Source of the DNA: Peptococcaceae bacterium
GTDB taxonomy: Bacteria; Bacillota; Desulfitobacteriia; Desulfitobacteriales; Desulfitobacteriaceae
Direction: 5' to 3'
Assembly (NCBI GenBank): GCA_031289815.1
Contig: JAITOS010000123.1
Coordinates: 1 to 17,994 of the forward strand
DNA length: 17,994 nucleotides
Below the pieces are notes generated by a model, which searched no databases, was not told the DNA's origin, and saw only the letters and a program-made list of their open reading frames with translations. Of the stretch, positions 15,563 to 17,994 are shown one piece after another. The translations under genes and the position numbers were made by a program. Position 1 is the stretch's first letter. Every line of letters starts with the position of its first letter.

Positions 15563-15644
15563 GAAATAGCGCTGAATTCGCTGAATTTTTCCTCATCCTG
15601 CCGTCGGCATTTCGCCGCCGTCCCGCCATTTTGCCTGCTGCCGC

Positions 15645-16316
15645 TTATTTCGTCGCCCGGAAATAGGCGTAAGTCATCGGTTCCAGAGCCTGAAGCTGAG
15701 CGCCGTCCAGAACCTCCACTAAAAACAGGGTGTGCGTCCCGCAGTCCAGCTTGTTTACCACTTTTCCTTCCAAATGAGCGATCGCTTCCGTCAGTAACGG
15801 CGCTCCCAGCGAACCCGTGGTGTAAGAAGCTCCTTCAAACTTATTCTTGTCCCGCCCCGAACTATAACCGAAGCGGCGCACCAACTCGTGGCCCTGCTGC
15901 CCCAGAATCGAAATGCCGACGACGCCGCTGGCCTGAATAAACTCGTGCGTATAATTGGCTTTATTGATCCCCACCGCAATCGTCGGCGGCTCCGAGGTGA
16001 TCTGAAAAACCGTGTTGGCGCATTGGCCATTGATTTTCGCCCCATTGACCGAGGTAACGACAAACAGGCCATACGAGATGTTAAAGATGGCCGGGGTGAC
16101 GCCTCGCTGTATTTCCTGCCGCGCTGCCGCTGGAGCGGGCGTCTTTGCTTTTTCTTCCTTTTCAACTTCAAACGAGTCCTTGCCCACGCCGCACGTCGGG
16201 CAAACCCAATCGTCCGGCAAAGCCTCAAACGCCGTTCCCGGCTGAATACCCGCTTTCGTGTCTCCCGCCTTCGGATCATAAACATAACCGCATACCGTGC
16301 AAACCCATGAATTCAT
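15645..16316 (-). CDS. hrb: Rubredoxin-flavin reductase fusion (high-molecular-weight rubredoxin)
   Basis: A 223-residue two-domain electron carrier. Residues 1-52 are a rubredoxin with all four iron ligands (C6, C9, C39, C42 in WVCTVCGYVYDP and DDWVCPTCG). After a Pro/Ala/Lys linker (53-70), residues about 75-223 form an FMN-binding flavin-reductase-like domain. Such Hrb proteins pass electrons from NADH to the adjacent flavodiiron protein. The gene begins 15 bp after fprA, with AGGGGA before its ATG, so the two are co-transcribed. The rubredoxin is N-terminal here. Confidence 0.93.
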   Translation of the reverse strand: MNSWVCTVCGYVYDPKAGDTKAGIQPGTAFEALPDDWVCPTCGVGKDSFEVEKEEKAKTPAPAAARQEIQRGVTPAIFNISYGLFVVTSVNGAKINGQCANTVFQITSEPPTIAVGINKANYTHEFIQASGVVGISILGQQGHELVRRFGYSSGRDKNKFEGASYTTGSLGAPLLTEAIAHLEGKVVNKLDCGTHTLFLVEVLDGAQLQALEPMTYAYFRATK

Positions 16317-16331
16317 CAGTCATTCCCCTTC

Positions 16332-17525
16332 CTATTTTGTAAAATCCGCCGCAAAATCACGGCCAAATTGGCGGCAGGAATCCAGCTGTTCTTCATCCGG
16401 ATTCCACGCCACCCTCAACCCGTCGTTCACTATCGCAAAACCCACCTCCGTCAACATACCGTTCAACAGCTTCACCGCTTCACCGCTCCAGCCATAGGCA
16501 CCAAAAGCCGCCGCCCGTTTATTTTTTAAATTCATCCTGCCGAGTTCGTCGATCAAACCGGCCAACGAGAACAAAACCCGGTTATTCACCGTCGGCGAGC
16601 CAACCACGATCCCTTTGGAGGAAAATACCTCGGTAACGATATCGTTGATATCTTCTTTGCCGACGTGATAGAGCTTCACCGTCACCGCCGGATCCGCCTC
16701 TTTGATCCCTTCCGCGATCGTCTCCGCCATCCGCCGGGTCCCGTTCCACATCGTATCATAGAGCACGGTGATTTGGTTTTCCTGATAATCCCGCGCCCAC
16801 AGCAGATACTGCTCGATAATCTGCGCCGGGTTTTGACGCCAGATCACCCCATGATCCGGGCAGATCATCTTTAACGGCAGATTGAGCGCCAAAACCTCCT
16901 GGATCTTCTTTTCCACCAGCTTGTTGAAGGGCGCCAAAATATTGGCGTAATATTTTTTCGCTTCCGCCAGCATCTCGCTCTGATCCGCCAAATCATTAAA
17001 CATTTGCGCCGTGGCGTAATGCTGACCAAAGGCGTCGTTACTGAAAAGAATCTCGTCTCCCGTGAGATAGGACAGCAGACTGTCCGGCCAATGCAGCATC
17101 GGCGCTTCAATGAAAACGAATTCCTTCGAGCCGATATTCAAACGGTCGCCGGTTTTGACCACCTGAAAATTCCAGTCTTCATGATACTGCCCTTTCAGGG
17201 ACTTCACCGCGTTCGCCGTGCAATACACCGGCGTCCCCGGAATATAACGCAGGAGCTCGGACAAGGAACCGCTGTGATCCGTTTCCCCGTGCTGCGCGAT
17301 AATATAGTCGATTTTTTTCAGATCGACGGTTTTTTTCAAATCCTCTATAAATTCCTTGGCATAAGGCCCCCAGACCGTATCCACCAAGACCGTCTTCTCA
17401 TCTTCGACTAAAAAGGCGTTATAGGATGAGCCTCGGTGCGTTGATAAGGATTCCCCGTGAAATTTCCGCAGTTCCCAGTCGATTTTCCCTACCCAGGTAA
17501 TGCCGTCCTTTAGTTTTATGGACAC
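16332..17525 (-). CDS. fprA: Flavodiiron protein (A-type flavoprotein, O2/NO reductase)
   Basis: A 397-residue protein. The metallo-beta-lactamase-like half (1-245) carries a full diiron ligand set: H79, E81, D83 and H84 in QHGETDHSGS, H145, D164 and H225. The flavodoxin half (about 253-397) begins with the FMN loop LYDTMWNGTRRMAETI. These soluble enzymes reduce O2 to water or NO to N2O and protect anaerobes; FMN is fed by rubredoxin or Hrb, whose gene is next. The GTG start has AAGGAGG (17534-17540) 8 nt upstream. The oxygen-sensitive Fe-S PurF encoded nearby is one cell component such a system would protect, but no direct link is shown. Confidence 0.95.
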   Translation of the reverse strand: MSIKLKDGITWVGKIDWELRKFHGESLSTHRGSSYNAFLVEDEKTVLVDTVWGPYAKEFIEDLKKTVDLKKIDYIIAQHGETDHSGSLSELLRYIPGTPVYCTANAVKSLKGQYHEDWNFQVVKTGDRLNIGSKEFVFIEAPMLHWPDSLLSYLTGDEILFSNDAFGQHYATAQMFNDLADQSEMLAEAKKYYANILAPFNKLVEKKIQEVLALNLPLKMICPDHGVIWRQNPAQIIEQYLLWARDYQENQITVLYDTMWNGTRRMAETIAEGIKEADPAVTVKLYHVGKEDINDIVTEVFSSKGIVVGSPTVNNRVLFSLAGLIDELGRMNLKNKRAAAFGAYGWSGEAVKLLNGMLTEVGFAIVNDGLRVAWNPDEEQLDSCRQFGRDFAADFTK

Positions 17526-17596
17526 GCCGTATCCCTCCTTCTCTCTCTGATCTAACCGGCTTGACGCTGTCTCGCCGACTAAATACTCTATATTGT

Positions 17597-17625
17597 TAAT
17601 ACTTTATATTTATAATGATTCGCAA
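17597..17625 (-). promoter_or_regulatory. fprA upstream region with partial PerR/Fur-like box
   Basis: An AT-rich stretch about 75-100 bp before the fprA start. On the + strand 17610-17624 reads TTATAATGATTCGCA, which matches 11 of the 14 defined positions of the 7-1-7 PerR or Fur box consensus: the left half is perfect for PerR, the right half is degenerate. A possible -35 (TTGCGA, 17620-17625) with a weak -10 around 17597-17602 overlaps it. Both promoter and operator are tentative. Confidence 0.35.
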
Positions 17626-17670
17626 TAAGGTCTTCTTTTTCCTCCTTTTATTGCTTTATTTAGCTGTCAA

Positions 17671-17895
17671 ATTTTTAAAAGAGTGGGTGACTCAAAAGAC
17701 GTCGCAGACGCGGTATTGTTTCTGGCCGACGCTACATCCGGCTTGATCACGGGAACGAAGCTCGTTGCGAACGGCGGCGAAATGGCGGGACCAGCGAATT
17801 GGGACGCAGACGCCGCCAAGCAAGGAGAATGCGCTGATTCGCTCCCGCTTTTCCTGTTATTGCCCATTGTATATCAGCCTCATTTTATAGTATAG
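17671..17895 (+). pseudogene. C-terminal remnant of a short-chain dehydrogenase/reductase
   Basis: The frame reads FKRVGDSKDVADAVLFLADA, then ITGTKLVANGGEMAG, the well-known SDR C-terminal block (R-x-G-x-x-x-D-V-A-x-A-V-x-F-L-A ... I-T-G-x-x-L-x-x-x-G-G). Nothing of the Rossmann N-terminal part (TGxxxGIG, YxxxK) is found upstream, where the sequence is the fprA promoter region. The family part is about 40 residues of the usual 250; the remaining codons to the stop at 17895 have no SDR likeness. The open frame could start at GTG 17683 but there is no ribosome binding site. Probably a decayed fragment left by rearrangement. Confidence 0.7.
17785..17853 (+). terminator. Possible terminator at the end of the SDR remnant
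   Basis: GCGGGACCAGCGAAT (17785-17799) can pair with ATTCGCTCCCGC (from 17837), leaving ACC bulged and a long loop, then CTTTTCC. It may be the old terminator of the SDR gene. The long loop and short T-run make this weak. Confidence 0.35.
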
Positions 17896-17994
17896 TGGAT
17901 TGTAGCCTCTTACAGCTTTTCGCCCGTGAGAAAACCTTGGCAAGCTGCGGCGAGACGTTTTGCTTGAACTGATCACCCGCTCCATGATTCCCCT
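17896..17994. other. Right edge, no assigned gene
   Basis: About 100 bp without a gene I can name. On the - strand a 35-codon open frame runs in from the edge (17885-17992, ending at a TAA) and could be the end of a gene lying outside the window, but I do not recognise it. Confidence 0.2.

Noticed and set aside
15581..15644. Terminator after hrb
   Set aside because: Small GC stems (CGGC-GAAAT-GCCG) occur but no T-run follows on the - strand.
17885..17992. 35-codon - strand open frame at the right edge
   Set aside because: Too short, not recognised and cut by the window; kept only as a note in the edge entry.

Overview
The window looks like chromosome of an anaerobic Bacillota (Clostridia- or Negativicutes-like). 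Evidence: a Firmicute-type purine operon with separate purS, purQ and short purL; strong AAGGAGG ribosome binding sites; GTG and TTG starts; a YrzE-type membrane protein; and an oxygen/NO-scavenging flavodiiron protein with a rubredoxin-flavin reductase. Genus cannot be told from the sequence alone.

Left part (1-2621, + strand): a small accessory block. It holds an XRE-type helix-turn-helix protein with four membrane segments, a HicA/HicB toxin-antitoxin pair behind a repeat-bearing promoter, and a lipoprotein with one intact and one degenerate phospholipase-D (HKD) motif.

Middle left (2645-4100): a histidine-phosphatase gene on the - strand. Upstream of it is a roughly 190-nt structured RNA with its own extended -10 promoter and a terminator-like hairpin, which I read as probable 6S RNA. 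A YrzE-like membrane protein follows on the + strand, running into the end of purD.

Centre (4106-15168, - strand): purE-purB-purS-purQ-purL-purF-purM-purN-purH-purD, mostly overlapping or tightly spaced. These encode the whole IMP pathway from PRPP except PurC (SAICAR synthetase) and PurK, which are absent. Upstream of purE lies a leader of about 330 nt with a good sigma-A promoter and a ykkC subtype-2 riboswitch aptamer, most likely PRPP-sensing. The 3' strand of the aptamer is also the 5' arm of a 17-position terminator stem, so the predicted logic is ligand-bound = ON. No guanine aptamer is inserted between aptamer and terminator.

Right (15645-17525, - strand): hrb and fprA, a two-gene operon for reductive O2/NO detoxification, with a partial PerR/Fur-like box upstream. 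From 17671 on there is a C-terminal remnant of a short-chain dehydrogenase, a possible terminator, and an unassigned edge.

The best candidate for a new system is the single-aptamer PRPP-type switch on the purine operon. The 6S-like RNA directly ahead of a phosphatase gene is second.
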